Notes under the pieces: generated by a model
Databases searched by the model: none
What the model was told of the DNA's origin: nothing
What the model saw: the letters and a program-made list of their open reading frames with translations, nothing else
From: Mesorhizobium sp. L-2-11
Lineage (GTDB): Bacteria; Pseudomonadota; Alphaproteobacteria; Rhizobiales; Rhizobiaceae
Direction of reading: 5' to 3'
NCBI RefSeq assembly: GCF_016756595.1
Contig: NZ_AP023257.1
Location: 2,310,001 to 2,374,000, forward strand
DNA length: 64,000 bases
Translations under genes and position numbers: made by a program
In this document: positions 1 to 8,513 of the stretch, in pieces
Numbering within the stretch: position 1 is the first letter of the stretch
Layout of the letters: each line of letters opens with the position of its first letter

Positions 1-200
1 CCAAGCTCGAAGGCAAACACTGGATGTTTGCAGGCGAGAACGCACGGCGGCTCGACCTTGTACGGATGTGCGACAATTGCCGCGTCGATGCGGCCATGAC
101 TGAGGGCTTCGATCCTTATGCAGGCCCTGGTCGCTCGCCGCCGCGAACCACTGAAGACTATCTGCGGGAGCGCAAGGCCTCGAGCGACAAGGCGGTCTGA
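1..200 (+). CDS. 3' end of an unrecognised gene (partial)
   Basis: An open frame runs from the window edge (codons in phase with position 3) to a TGA at 198-200 and encodes about 65 residues. The fragment has a CDNC pair in the stretch RMCDNCRVDAAM and a charged tail, LRERKASSDKAV. I do not recognise the family. The CxxC could bind a metal or be structural, but a fragment this short cannot show which. It ends tail-to-tail with the WD40-cytochrome gene, leaving only 3 bases between the stops. GC-rich codon use and the absence of stops support real coding. Confidence 0.5.
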   Translation, partial: KLEGKHWMFAGENARRLDLVRMCDNCRVDAAMTEGFDPYAGPGRSPPRTTEDYLRERKASSDKAV

Positions 201-203
201 GCC

Positions 204-1490
204 CTAGTCGGTGCGTGTCTCGGCCTGAAGAAAGCGGATCAGGGCTGCCCGATCCTCGGCGTTGCTGATCGTCTGTTCAGGCATCTTGGTGCCGGGGGTG
301 TAGGCGTTCGGACCCAACTCGAACAGCTCCGACACGGTTTCCGGTGTCCAGACGATGTCCATTTTGCGGAAAGCGGGCGAATAGTGGTAACCCGGCACGG
401 ACGCTATTTTGCGCCCGAAAATGCCATGCAGCGTCGGCCCGGCTCGATTGCCGTCGTTCGGGTCGAGCGTATGGCAGGCAACGCAGGCGCGAAATGCTTC
501 CGCGTCCGGATTACCCGCGTATCGGGCCATCGGATCGGTCCTGCCTGCCGCAGCCGCCCCAAGCCGCTCGCCCGTCTCGACGTTCCATTCCCGCACCAGA
601 TGGTCGGCGCCGCCAGCCAGAAGCGTCTTGCCGCCAGCCGCGAACGCAAGCGACCATACCGCCACGCCGGACGTGTCGAGAGTGCGGATGGTGGAGAGGC
701 TGATAGCGTCCAGCAACAGGATTCCATCGCCGATGCCGGCGACGGCGAGATAGTTCGCGTCTGGCGTGGCGGCGAGAGCAGTCACCGGTTTGCCCAAGAC
801 CGGAATTTCCAGCTGCACTTTGCCGCGCCGGTCGAGCAGCCGTAGCTGCCCGTCCGCACCTGCGACGAGCAGGCGGTCGCCGGACGCTCTTGCAAGCGCG
901 TTGAGCGGCGTCGGCATGATGGCCCGAACCGGCGGCGCCCCAGCCTGGCTCGGCCAAAAGATGACTGTCGCGTCATAGCCGGCGCTGACCAGGGTTGCGT
1001 CCGCCAGGAAGGCGAGCGCATTGACGTTTGTACGATGGCCTTCAAGGACGCGCGCTAGCCCACCGGCAAGCGGCCAGAGCCGGACGGTGGTGTCCCAGGA
1101 CGCCGAAGCCAACATCGATCCGTCGGGTGACAGTTCGAGGTCGGCGACAGGTCCGGTGTGACCCTCCAGAATTTGGGCCGGCTCGCCTCGACCGGTTTGC
1201 CAGATCGCGATACGACCATCCGCACCGGCGCTGGCAAAGCGCCCGTTCGGCAGTGCGGCGACGGCAGTTACCTCACCTTCATGAAAGAGCAGCACGTCGC
1301 GTGCTTCGCCGGTCTCAAGCGACCAGATGATCGTCCTGGTGTCAAAACTGCCGGTTGCCACCGTCTTTCCGTCCGGTGCTACCGAAATCGCCCGCACCGG
1401 ACCGCCATGCCCGCGCAGTTCCGCACCATGTGCCGTCGCGCAGGCGAGGAAATCAGCAGCGAGCAAAGCTATTGCGAGCGACTTATGCAT
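204..1490 (-). CDS. Exported WD40-repeat protein with C-terminal cytochrome c domain
   Basis: A 428-residue protein with an N-terminal signal peptide (hydrophobic core about residues 4-20, cleavage likely near AHGA). Residues about 25-310 hold repeated WD40-type blades with recurrent GH...SPDG...LASASWDTTVRLW patterns. The C-terminal about 100 residues are a class I cytochrome c with CVACH haem site at 336-340 and a likely Met ligand in TKMPE (Met403). The protein should therefore be periplasmic, with a beta-propeller scaffold joined to an electron carrier. It diverges from the DUF6494 gene across about 110 bp and lies beside the formate dehydrogenase and cofactor island, so a role in periplasmic electron transfer is possible, though that is inference. 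The domains are clear; the function is not known. Confidence 0.85.
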   Translation of the reverse strand: MHKSLAIALLAADFLACATAHGAELRGHGGPVRAISVAPDGKTVATGSFDTRTIIWSLETGEARDVLLFHEGEVTAVAALPNGRFASAGADGRIAIWQTGRGEPAQILEGHTGPVADLELSPDGSMLASASWDTTVRLWPLAGGLARVLEGHRTNVNALAFLADATLVSAGYDATVIFWPSQAGAPPVRAIMPTPLNALARASGDRLLVAGADGQLRLLDRRGKVQLEIPVLGKPVTALAATPDANYLAVAGIGDGILLLDAISLSTIRTLDTSGVAVWSLAFAAGGKTLLAGGADHLVREWNVETGERLGAAAAGRTDPMARYAGNPDAEAFRACVACHTLDPNDGNRAGPTLHGIFGRKIASVPGYHYSPAFRKMDIVWTPETVSELFELGPNAYTPGTKMPEQTISNAEDRAALIRFLQAETRTD

Positions 1491-1599
1491 TGCGCATCAT
1501 ACGTTTCCGTGTTCCGCTGGTGGGCAGCGCCTTCGCCGGACAGCAGCATGCGATCGCAATCCGCCCAACCGCACCGTCACAGCTATTAGAGGCAATCCT

Positions 1600-1806
1600 A
1601 TGACCCAAAACATGGAAACCGATCCGTTCAACGTGTCGATGCGCAAGTTCCTGAAGCAGGTTGGTGTCACCTCGCAGCAGGCGATCGAAAAGGCCGTGGC
1701 CGATGCGGGACTGAAAGGGCAGGGGCGCCTGACCGTGAGGGCCGTGATTACGGCTGAACGCGCCGGTCTGCACCACGTCGTCGAAGGCGACATCGACCTT
1801 GGCTGA
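1600..1806 (+). CDS. DUF6494 family small protein
   Basis: A 68-residue protein. The start chosen is the ATG at 1600; the frame stays open far upstream but that stretch is antisense to the divergent gene. Its sequence (MRKFLKQVGVTSQQAIEKAV, then a basic and hydrophobic C-terminal half) matches what I recall of DUF6494, a family of short proteins with no assigned function. It has no signal peptide or membrane segment, so it is probably cytosolic. It precedes a run of MoeA-like genes on the same strand and is separated from them by about 107 bp. Confidence 0.7.
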   Translation: MTQNMETDPFNVSMRKFLKQVGVTSQQAIEKAVADAGLKGQGRLTVRAVITAERAGLHHVVEGDIDLG

Positions 1807-1913
1807 ACGGGTTCGGCGGTGCGCCCGGCGCCCCATCGATACCCCACATCAATGGAAGAACCGGACTCCTGAAGTCGGTTGCAAATCGGTTCGCATCTGC
1901 CCCATCATCGGAC

Positions 1914-3041
1914 ATGATGAGAATGCAGCCTTCCGTCGGCGCGCTGACCGGTCTCGAAGCGGCTCTCGCCGCACTCCTCGACGGGGTGGAGCCGGTTGCG
2001 CCCACTCTTCTGCCGCTTGACCAGACGCTTGGGAAGATCGGCGCCGCCATGCCGCCCCTGGCACACGCGCTGCCCATCCACGACACGGCAAAGACAGATG
2101 GCTGGGCGTGTCGCGCGCTCGATCTTGCCGGTGCGTCGGCCTATTCGCCGCTGCCGCTCATGGCAATTCCGGTCTGGATAGAGGCAGGCGGCGCCATGCC
2201 GGAGGGATGCGATTGCGTGCTCGATGCCGATCTCATCGACTGCAGCCCGATGCCCCAGGCGCTCGAGGAAGCAGCACCAGGCCAGGGCGTGCGACGCGCT
2301 GGCGAGGACATGGAGGCGGGCCGACCGCTGATCATTGCAGGGGACAGGCTGTCAGCCGCGGACCTCCTGACAGTGCGAAGTGCAGGGATTGGCGAAATTG
2401 CGGTGCGGGCGCCGCAGGTGCGCCTGATCGATGTCGCCGCCCCAACGAGCGATACTTTCACGGGCCATCTTATCGCCGACCTCGCGAGAGCTTCTGGCGC
2501 GACGGTGTTGGATATCGAAACGGTTTCGCGCGACGCCAAATCCGTCGCCCAGGCGATTGGGAATGCAGCCGGTGATTTGATCATCCTGATTGGAGGCACC
2601 GGTGCGGGGCGCGCCGACGCTACAGCCGACGCGCTTGCCGCGCGTCGGGCGCTCATCGCCCACAACGTCGCGCTACTGCCCGGCCGAACCGCGGCGATCG
2701 GCCGGCTCGGAGCGGTCCCGATCATTGCTCTGCCCGGCGCGCCCGATCAGGCCTTTGGAGCCTTTCTGGCGCTGGTTCAGCCGGCTATCGATCACCTGTC
2801 GGGCAGGAGCGCCCGGCGACAGACGGTCCTGGCGCTGGAGCGAAAAATCTCCTCCACGGTCGGACTGGCCGAGATCGTCCTCCTGAAGCAGGAACAAGAC
2901 AGATGGCGGCCGCTTGCGATAGGCGATTTTTCGCTGGAGGCGATCCGCCTGGCGGATGCATGGCTTGCCATTCCAGGCGGCAGTGAGGGGTGGGCCGCGG
3001 GAACACCTGTCGGCGCCTTTGTGTTCGACGATCCCAGATGA
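1914..3041 (+). CDS. Divergent MoeA-like molybdopterin-binding protein
   Basis: A 375-residue protein with the overall MoeA layout but degenerate motifs. The usual S..DGYA appears as TDGWACRA, the usual TGAPLPEGAD loop as GGAMPEGCDC, the molybdopterin-binding SGGVS loop as IGGTGAGRAD, and the LPGNPVS motif as LPGAPDQAF. True MoeA inserts molybdate into adenylylated molybdopterin. These changes suggest a relative that binds cofactor or substrate but may have lost or altered catalysis. ATGs at 1914, 1917 and 1923 are all possible starts. It lies 7 bp upstream of the MoeA-PBP fusion gene and is probably co-transcribed with it. The family call is firm; the precise role is not. Confidence 0.8.
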   Translation: MMRMQPSVGALTGLEAALAALLDGVEPVAPTLLPLDQTLGKIGAAMPPLAHALPIHDTAKTDGWACRALDLAGASAYSPLPLMAIPVWIEAGGAMPEGCDCVLDADLIDCSPMPQALEEAAPGQGVRRAGEDMEAGRPLIIAGDRLSAADLLTVRSAGIGEIAVRAPQVRLIDVAAPTSDTFTGHLIADLARASGATVLDIETVSRDAKSVAQAIGNAAGDLIILIGGTGAGRADATADALAARRALIAHNVALLPGRTAAIGRLGAVPIIALPGAPDQAFGAFLALVQPAIDHLSGRSARRQTVLALERKISSTVGLAEIVLLKQEQDRWRPLAIGDFSLEAIRLADAWLAIPGGSEGWAAGTPVGAFVFDDPR

Positions 3042-3048
3042 GTCGGTC

Positions 3049-4989
3049 ATGACCAGATCCACCCGCCAAGATACCGGCCAGGAGCAGTTCCTGACGGTCC
3101 TGTCGCGCGACGAGGCGCTCGCCCGTTTCGAGGCCGCGCTATTTCCCAGGACGATCCCGACCGAAGAACTGATGCTGGCGGATGCGCTTGGGCTGGCGCT
3201 TGCCGATGATGTCACGGCTCCGATCGACGTGCCGCCCTTCGACCGTTCGAACGTCGATGGTTTTGCCGTGCGCGCCGCCGACATGGTCACCGCGTCGGAG
3301 GCGTTTCCTGCCAGGCTCCTGCTCAACCGCGAAACCATCGCCTGCGGTGTCGCCCCGCAAATCCCTGTGTTCGCAGGCACCGCCACCTCGATCTCGACGG
3401 GCGGGCCCGTGCCGCGCGGCGCCGACGCCATCGTCATGGTGGAGCACACACAACCAGCCGAAGGCGATGCCATCGAGGTCAGGCGCGGAGCCTCGCCCGG
3501 CCAGTTCATCTCGCATGCCGGATCCGATATTGCCCGCGGTGAAGTTCTGCTGCGCGCCGGAACGGTGATCGGCTCGCGAGAAATCGGCATGCTTGCCGCC
3601 TGCGGAATTGCGCTGGTGACGGTGGCGCGCAAGCTGCGCGTGGCGGTTTTGTCGACCGGCGACGAACTTGTCCAACCGGGCGACACCCTGCGACCCGCCG
3701 GCATTTACGACGCCAATGGCGCAATCGTCAGCGCCGCGATAACTGAAAATGGCGGCCAGGCGAGCTTTCTCGGCGCTTATCCGGATGACGAAGCCACGCT
3801 GGAAGCCGCCATGCGCGAGGCGCTGGCCGCGCATGACGTGCTGATAGTGTCGGGTGGGACGTCCAAGGGCGCGGGTGATGTCAGCCACCGCATCGTGAAC
3901 CGTCTCGGCGCCCCCGGCATCGTTGCCCATGGCGTGGCGCTGAAGCCGGGAAAGCCGCTTTGCCTCGCCGTTTGCGACGGCAAGCCGGTCGTCGCGCTGC
4001 CGGGATTCCCGACTTCGGCCATGTTCACCTTCCACGACATGATCGTACCTGTGCTGCGCCGCATGGCGGGCCTGCCGCCTCGGAGCGAAGCGAAGGTCGC
4101 GGCCAAGGTTCCGCTGCGTATTCGCTCCGAACTCGGCCGCACGGAGTTCGTCATGGTATCGCTGGTCGAGGGTGAGCAGGGGCTGGTCGCCTATCCCACC
4201 GGCAAGGGCTCGGGGGCGATAACGTCCTTTGCCCAGGCCGACGGCTTCATCAGCATTGAAGCTTTAGCCGACCATATGCCTGCCGGAAGCGAGGCGTCGG
4301 TGACGCTGTTCACGCCGCACGTCCGTGTTCCCGATCTCGTGGTGATCGGCAGCAATTGCACCGGCCTGGATCTTGTCGTGGGCATTCTGTTTCGCGCCGG
4401 CCTGACGGTGCGGTCCATCGCGGTCGGCAGCCTGGGCGGCCTGGCCGCGGCCAAGCGGGGCGAGTGCGATATCGCGCCCATCCACCTCTTTGACTCCAAG
4501 ACGCAAAGCTACAATGCGCCGTTCCTGAGCGAAGGCCTCGAACTCGTGCAGGGATGGCGACGCATGCAGGGCATCGTCTACCGCCCGGGCGACCTGCGCT
4601 TCCAGGGGACCGACCCAGAGGAAGCGGTTCGAGCCGCGCTCGCCGATCCCAATTGCATGATGGTCAACCGCAACCAGGGCTCGGGTACGCGCATCCTGAT
4701 CGACCAACTGCTCGGTGCGGTGCGTCCCGACGGATATTGGAACCAGCCCCGCTCGCACAATGCCGTCGCGGCGGCCGTCGCGCAGAACCGGGCAGACTGG
4801 GGCGTCACCATTGCGCCGGTGGCGCGCTCAGCCGGGCTCGGCTTCATCGCGCTGAAGGAAGAGCATTATGATTTCGCGCTGGTCTCTGTCCGCAAACAGC
4901 GACCCGCGGTGCAGGCCTTCCTAACTGCGCTCGCTTCGCCTGAATTCAACGCGGCGGTCGAGCGCATGGGTTTTTCCCGACCGGGTTAA
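3049..4989 (+). CDS. MoeA fused to a periplasmic-binding-protein-like domain
   Basis: A 646-residue protein starting at the ATG at 3049 (the open frame extends upstream inside the preceding gene). Residues about 10-425 form a MoeA domain with [38 protein letters not shown] and LPGFPTSAM motifs. Residues about 435-646 form a type-2 binding-protein fold (LysR-substrate/ModA-like), beginning [18 protein letters not shown] and including a [10 protein letters not shown] segment. The same fusion is known in archaea and bacteria as the MoeA/LysR-substrate-domain protein. The added domain may sense or deliver molybdate, tungstate or a cofactor precursor, which is inference. Its stop overlaps the convergent mobA stop in a shared TTAA. 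Confidence 0.88.
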   Translation: MTRSTRQDTGQEQFLTVLSRDEALARFEAALFPRTIPTEELMLADALGLALADDVTAPIDVPPFDRSNVDGFAVRAADMVTASEAFPARLLLNRETIACGVAPQIPVFAGTATSISTGGPVPRGADAIVMVEHTQPAEGDAIEVRRGASPGQFISHAGSDIARGEVLLRAGTVIGSREIGMLAACGIALVTVARKLRVAVLSTGDELVQPGDTLRPAGIYDANGAIVSAAITENGGQASFLGAYPDDEATLEAAMREALAAHDVLIVSGGTSKGAGDVSHRIVNRLGAPGIVAHGVALKPGKPLCLAVCDGKPVVALPGFPTSAMFTFHDMIVPVLRRMAGLPPRSEAKVAAKVPLRIRSELGRTEFVMVSLVEGEQGLVAYPTGKGSGAITSFAQADGFISIEALADHMPAGSEASVTLFTPHVRVPDLVVIGSNCTGLDLVVGILFRAGLTVRSIAVGSLGGLAAAKRGECDIAPIHLFDSKTQSYNAPFLSEGLELVQGWRRMQGIVYRPGDLRFQGTDPEEAVRAALADPNCMMVNRNQGSGTRILIDQLLGAVRPDGYWNQPRSHNAVAAAVAQNRADWGVTIAPVARSAGLGFIALKEEHYDFALVSVRKQRPAVQAFLTALASPEFNAAVERMGFSRPG

Positions 4990-5618
4990 GGGTCGGCAAG
5001 GTGCCCAACCAGCCGTTCGGCCTCGGCAAAATCTTCGACCGTGTTGACATTGAAGAAAGGGTCCACCGGCTTGTCCGGCCAGGACGCAGTGGCAACCTGG
5101 TAGCGAGCCGTCCACAGGTCGATCTTGCGAACGCCCTCTTCGACGAGCGCATGGCGCAACGCATCGCGCATCGCCACCTGCCACAACCCGACGACAGGAT
5201 GCGTCCGCCCCGCTGACATCGCCACCGCCAGATCCGCAGCTTTTGCCATGCGCGCCCGATGCAGCCGTTCGACGAGGTCGCGCGGCAAGAAAGGACAGTC
5301 CGCTGCGACGCTGACGATCCATTCGACATCGGGCCTGTTCTGCTCAGCCCAGTCTAGGCCCGCAAGCACGCCAGCCAGCGGCCCCAGATAGTTCTCGACC
5401 GGGTCGGCGATGACTGGAAGGCGAAAACGGTCGAATCGGGCAGGGTCGCCATTGGCGTTCAGCAAGAGCCCGTCGCATTGCGGGCCGAGGCGCTCGAGGA
5501 CACGATCGAGGATGGTGAGTCCGTCGATCCGACGCATCGATTTGTCGCCGCCGCCCATGCGCCTTGCGAGCCCCCCGGCGAGAACGACGCCCAGGGTCGG
5601 CATCTTTTCATTCCCCAT
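4986..5618 (-). CDS. mobA: Molybdenum cofactor guanylyltransferase MobA
   Basis: A 210-residue nucleotidyltransferase. The N-terminal signature [16 protein letters not shown] is the GTP-binding loop of MobA. ADCPFLP is the Mg/GTP-binding motif, and the C-terminal [11 protein letters not shown] is typical of the family. MobA attaches GMP to Mo-molybdopterin, giving the bis-MGD cofactor that the FDH alpha subunit encoded downstream requires. The start at 5618 overlaps the end of fdhD by 11 bp, so the two genes form an operon with fdhD first. The length is normal for the family (about 190-215 residues). Confidence 0.93.
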   Translation of the reverse strand: MGNEKMPTLGVVLAGGLARRMGGGDKSMRRIDGLTILDRVLERLGPQCDGLLLNANGDPARFDRFRLPVIADPVENYLGPLAGVLAGLDWAEQNRPDVEWIVSVAADCPFLPRDLVERLHRARMAKAADLAVAMSAGRTHPVVGLWQVAMRDALRHALVEEGVRKIDLWTARYQVATASWPDKPVDPFFNVNTVEDFAEAERLVGHLADP

Positions 5619-6522
5619 CGGCGGCTCCCTTGCGCCTGTGACGCGGTGCTTCCTCGTCGACGGAAGCGAGGTCCTGGTCGAAGACGATGCGATCCGCGCC
5701 CGATAGCACGGCGAACCGCTTGCCGCGTGCCCGACCGACCAGCGTCAGGCCGGCCTGACGCGCCAAATCCACCCCCCAGGCAGTGAAGCCCGAACGCGAG
5801 ACGAGGATCGGAATGCCCATTCGAACCGTCTTGATCGTCATTTCCGACGTCAGCCTGCCAGTCGTATAAAGGATCTTGTCCGCGGCATCGATGCCGTGGC
5901 GATACATCCAGCCGGCGATCTTGTCGACGGCATTGTGGCGCCCGACATCTTCCATATAGCAGATCGGCGTGCCTTCCCTGCAAAGCACGCAGCCATGAAT
6001 TGCGCCCGCTTCAAGATAGAGCGACGGCGTCGTGTTGATCGTGCGGGTCATCTGGTAAAGCCAGGAGGTGTGCAGTACGGCTGCCGGCAGAGCGGTATTC
6101 CCCAGCGCTTCGAGAAGATCGCCGAAAGCCGTCCCCTGCGCGCAGCCTGAAGTCTGCGTCCGTTTCTTGAGCTTCTGCTCGTAATTGGTGTTGCGCTCGG
6201 TACGAACGATCACGACCTGCAGGTCGTCGTCATATTCGACTTCGGTTACGACGTCGTCGGATTTGAGCATGTTCTGATTGAGCAGGTAGCCCAGCGCCAG
6301 AAATTCGGGGTAGTCGCCGATCGTCATCATCGTGACGATCTCCTGCGCATTCAGATAGAGCGTCAGCGGGCGTTCAACCGGGACGCGGACTTGAACAGCA
6401 GCGCCGGTATGATCGATGCCGCTGACCTGCTCGGTCAAACGGATGTCGTCGGGGTTCGGCATGATGATGGCGAGGTCTGGTCGGGTTTTCATTTGCTGCA
6501 TGGCGCTCTCATGAAATTGCAA
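5608..6522 (-). CDS. fdhD: Formate dehydrogenase accessory sulfurtransferase FdhD
   Basis: A 304-residue FdhD-family protein, which moves sulfur from IscS to the molybdenum cofactor before insertion into formate dehydrogenase. Recognisable segments are [24 protein letters not shown], here abbreviated by its ends NAQEIVTMM and FLALGYLL, then [15 protein letters not shown] and the closing [10 protein letters not shown]. The usual CxxC loop is represented by SGCAQGTAF with one Cys; a second CxxC (GCVLC) lies further along. Which cysteine carries the persulfide cannot be decided here. Several in-frame ATGs near the N-terminus (residues 1, 8 and 11) leave the start uncertain. It is divergent from moeA over 160 bp and is followed by mobA. 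Confidence 0.93.
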   Translation of the reverse strand: MQFHESAMQQMKTRPDLAIIMPNPDDIRLTEQVSGIDHTGAAVQVRVPVERPLTLYLNAQEIVTMMTIGDYPEFLALGYLLNQNMLKSDDVVTEVEYDDDLQVVIVRTERNTNYEQKLKKRTQTSGCAQGTAFGDLLEALGNTALPAAVLHTSWLYQMTRTINTTPSLYLEAGAIHGCVLCREGTPICYMEDVGRHNAVDKIAGWMYRHGIDAADKILYTTGRLTSEMTIKTVRMGIPILVSRSGFTAWGVDLARQAGLTLVGRARGKRFAVLSGADRIVFDQDLASVDEEAPRHRRKGAADGE

Positions 6523-6682
6523 TCCCGCTCGCCGGAGTGGATGTGTTCCCTTCGGCTTGACGTCTACTATATAGCCTGTTCAATCCAAGGCCGGTCCACA
6601 AAAGCGCCATCAAGCGCAGACTGGGCTTGCCGGATGGCGCCGAGCTGCCGGTTCGGCCAGATCCATAGAGGCTGAAGGCTCG

Positions 6683-7939
6683 ATGGCGCAACTTTCAGAC
6701 GACTGCTTCGCTTTCGGCGGCCCGATGCGATCGCTCGATGATACTGCCGCGCTGATTGCTTCACGGCTGACCGTTGTCGACGGGACGGAATCCGTCCAGC
6801 TAGCGATTGCCGATGGACGCGTCCTGGCGAGAGATCTAGTGGCGCCGCTGCCCCTGCCGCCGTTCACCAACTCAGCCGTCGACGGCTATGCGCTGCGCGG
6901 CGACGACCTGCCCGGAACCGTAGAAAAGGCCTTGCCCGTGAGCGTCAGGATCCAGGCTGGGGTGGCGCCGGATCGGCCCGCCGCGCCCGGACAAGCCATA
7001 CGCATCTTCACCGGCGCGCCGCTGCCGGAAGGGGCAGACACGGTTTACATGCAGGAAGATGTCCGCGTCGACGCTAGCGGCAGGGTCGTCCTTCCGCCCG
7101 GCCTGAAAAGAGGAGCCAACGTGCGGCCGGCGGGCGAGGACGTCGCAGCAGGCAAGGTGGTCCTGCAGGCCGGCCAGCGCATGCGCCCGCAGGATGTTGC
7201 GCTCGCCGCGGCTCTCGGCATGACGCAGGTCGATGTGCGGCGCAAGATTCGCGTCGCGATCTTCTCGACCGGCAACGAGATCGTCGCGCCGGGAGAGGTC
7301 CGGGGACCGGCCCAGCTTTTCGATTCGAACCGCTTCATGCTGATGGCCATGCTCGCAAGATTGGGCTGCGAGACCACCGATTTGGGCATTCTGACTGACG
7401 ACAGCAGCCTGATCGCGGATGTGCTGAGCGAGGCTGCGCCAGGACAGGACCTGATCCTGGCGTCCGGCGGTGTCTCGACCGGGGAGGCCGACTGCGTCAA
7501 GGCCGCCGTCGAGAGTGTGGGCACCCTGGTCTTCTGGCGGGTGGCGATAAAACCCGGCCGGCCAGTCGCCATGGGGGTGATCAGCGGAACAGCCTTCATC
7601 GGGCTGCCCGGCAATCCGGTGGCGAGCTTCGTCACATTCGCCCATATTGCGCGCGCCGCGATCTTTGCACTGGCCGGCGCACGGCAGCAGCCGCCAATTT
7701 CGCGGCCTGTGCGGGCCGGCTTCTCCTACCGCAAAAAGCCGGGGCGACGCGAATATGTGCGGGTCAGCCTGCATGGGACGCAGGACGGCACATATGAAGC
7801 CGTCAAATTCCCGCGCGAGGGCGCTGGCATGCTGTCTTCCTTGGTTCAAACCGACGGCCTTGTCGAACTCGGCGAGGATATAGCCGAGGTCGAGCCGGGC
7901 CAGACCGTTCAGTTCCTTGCCTATTCGGACCTGAATTGA
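6683..7939 (+). CDS. moeA: Molybdopterin molybdenumtransferase MoeA
   Basis: A 418-residue canonical MoeA. It keeps SAVDGYALRGDD, FTGAPLPEGADTV, AGEDV, FSTGNEIV, DSNRFML, ASGGVSTGEAD, AIKPGRPVAMG and LPGNPVASFV, the motifs that line the molybdate/molybdopterin cleft. It is the most conserved of the three MoeA-like proteins in this island and is therefore the likeliest working molybdenum (or tungsten) insertase. It starts at the ATG at 6683, divergent from fdhD, and is followed after 129 bp by the TusA-like gene and then the FDH structural genes, all on the plus strand. Confidence 0.93.
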   Translation: MAQLSDDCFAFGGPMRSLDDTAALIASRLTVVDGTESVQLAIADGRVLARDLVAPLPLPPFTNSAVDGYALRGDDLPGTVEKALPVSVRIQAGVAPDRPAAPGQAIRIFTGAPLPEGADTVYMQEDVRVDASGRVVLPPGLKRGANVRPAGEDVAAGKVVLQAGQRMRPQDVALAAALGMTQVDVRRKIRVAIFSTGNEIVAPGEVRGPAQLFDSNRFMLMAMLARLGCETTDLGILTDDSSLIADVLSEAAPGQDLILASGGVSTGEADCVKAAVESVGTLVFWRVAIKPGRPVAMGVISGTAFIGLPGNPVASFVTFAHIARAAIFALAGARQQPPISRPVRAGFSYRKKPGRREYVRVSLHGTQDGTYEAVKFPREGAGMLSSLVQTDGLVELGEDIAEVEPGQTVQFLAYSDLN

Positions 7940-8068
7940 CGAACGCCGTCGAGCCCGCGGCACGCAGTTTGGCAAAAATGCGGTGCGACGCCTGGCCGCT
8001 CTCATTTGCGGTACCGCTGACGCGGCGACCGTTGACGACCGGTGGGCGGTCCGCCATGGTGCGCCACC

Positions 8069-8308
8069 ATGACGACGAGACAGCTCGATCTGACGGGATT
8101 GAAATGTCCCTTGCCGGCGCTGAAAACCCGCAAGGCGCTCACCGGCATAAGCCCAGGCGAGCGCCTTGAGGTCCGTTGCACCGATCCGCTGGCAGCCATA
8201 GACATTCCCAATCTGATCAACGAAATGGGCGACCGCCTGGAGGCGATGCAACGGCAGGGAGACCACATCATTTTCTTGATCGAGAAGGCGCAAGCTGCCC
8301 CGGTATAG
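8069..8308 (+). CDS. TusA-family sulfurtransferase-like protein
   Basis: A 79-residue protein with the TusA/SirA signature LDLTGLKCPLPALKTRKAL, including the CPxP motif whose Cys carries persulfide sulfur. The second half (VRCTDPLAAIDIPNLINEMG) fits the two-layer alpha/beta fold. I chose the ATG at 8069 because TusA proteins begin just before this segment; an upstream ATG at 8042 would add nine poorly conserved residues. Lying between moeA and the FDH genes, it may relay sulfur towards FdhD or molybdopterin synthesis, which is inference from TusA biology. Confidence 0.9.
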   Translation: MTTRQLDLTGLKCPLPALKTRKALTGISPGERLEVRCTDPLAAIDIPNLINEMGDRLEAMQRQGDHIIFLIEKAQAAPV

Positions 8309-8513
8309 GCCGTGCGACAAATCAGGGCGCAGATCGGTTCTGTCGTGGCGCCCCGGTCTGCTAAAATTGCCAGACCGGCCTTTGGTTCAATTGTGTGCCA
8401 ACTCGTTTTTGTGCCAAGTCCTTGATCCAAGGTGCGCCGGGCTGAAGGCGGCTCACAGCCACATTGCTGGCGGCAGCCGCCTTCCTCAGACGAAGGGTCC
8501 GGGAGGAGAGAGA

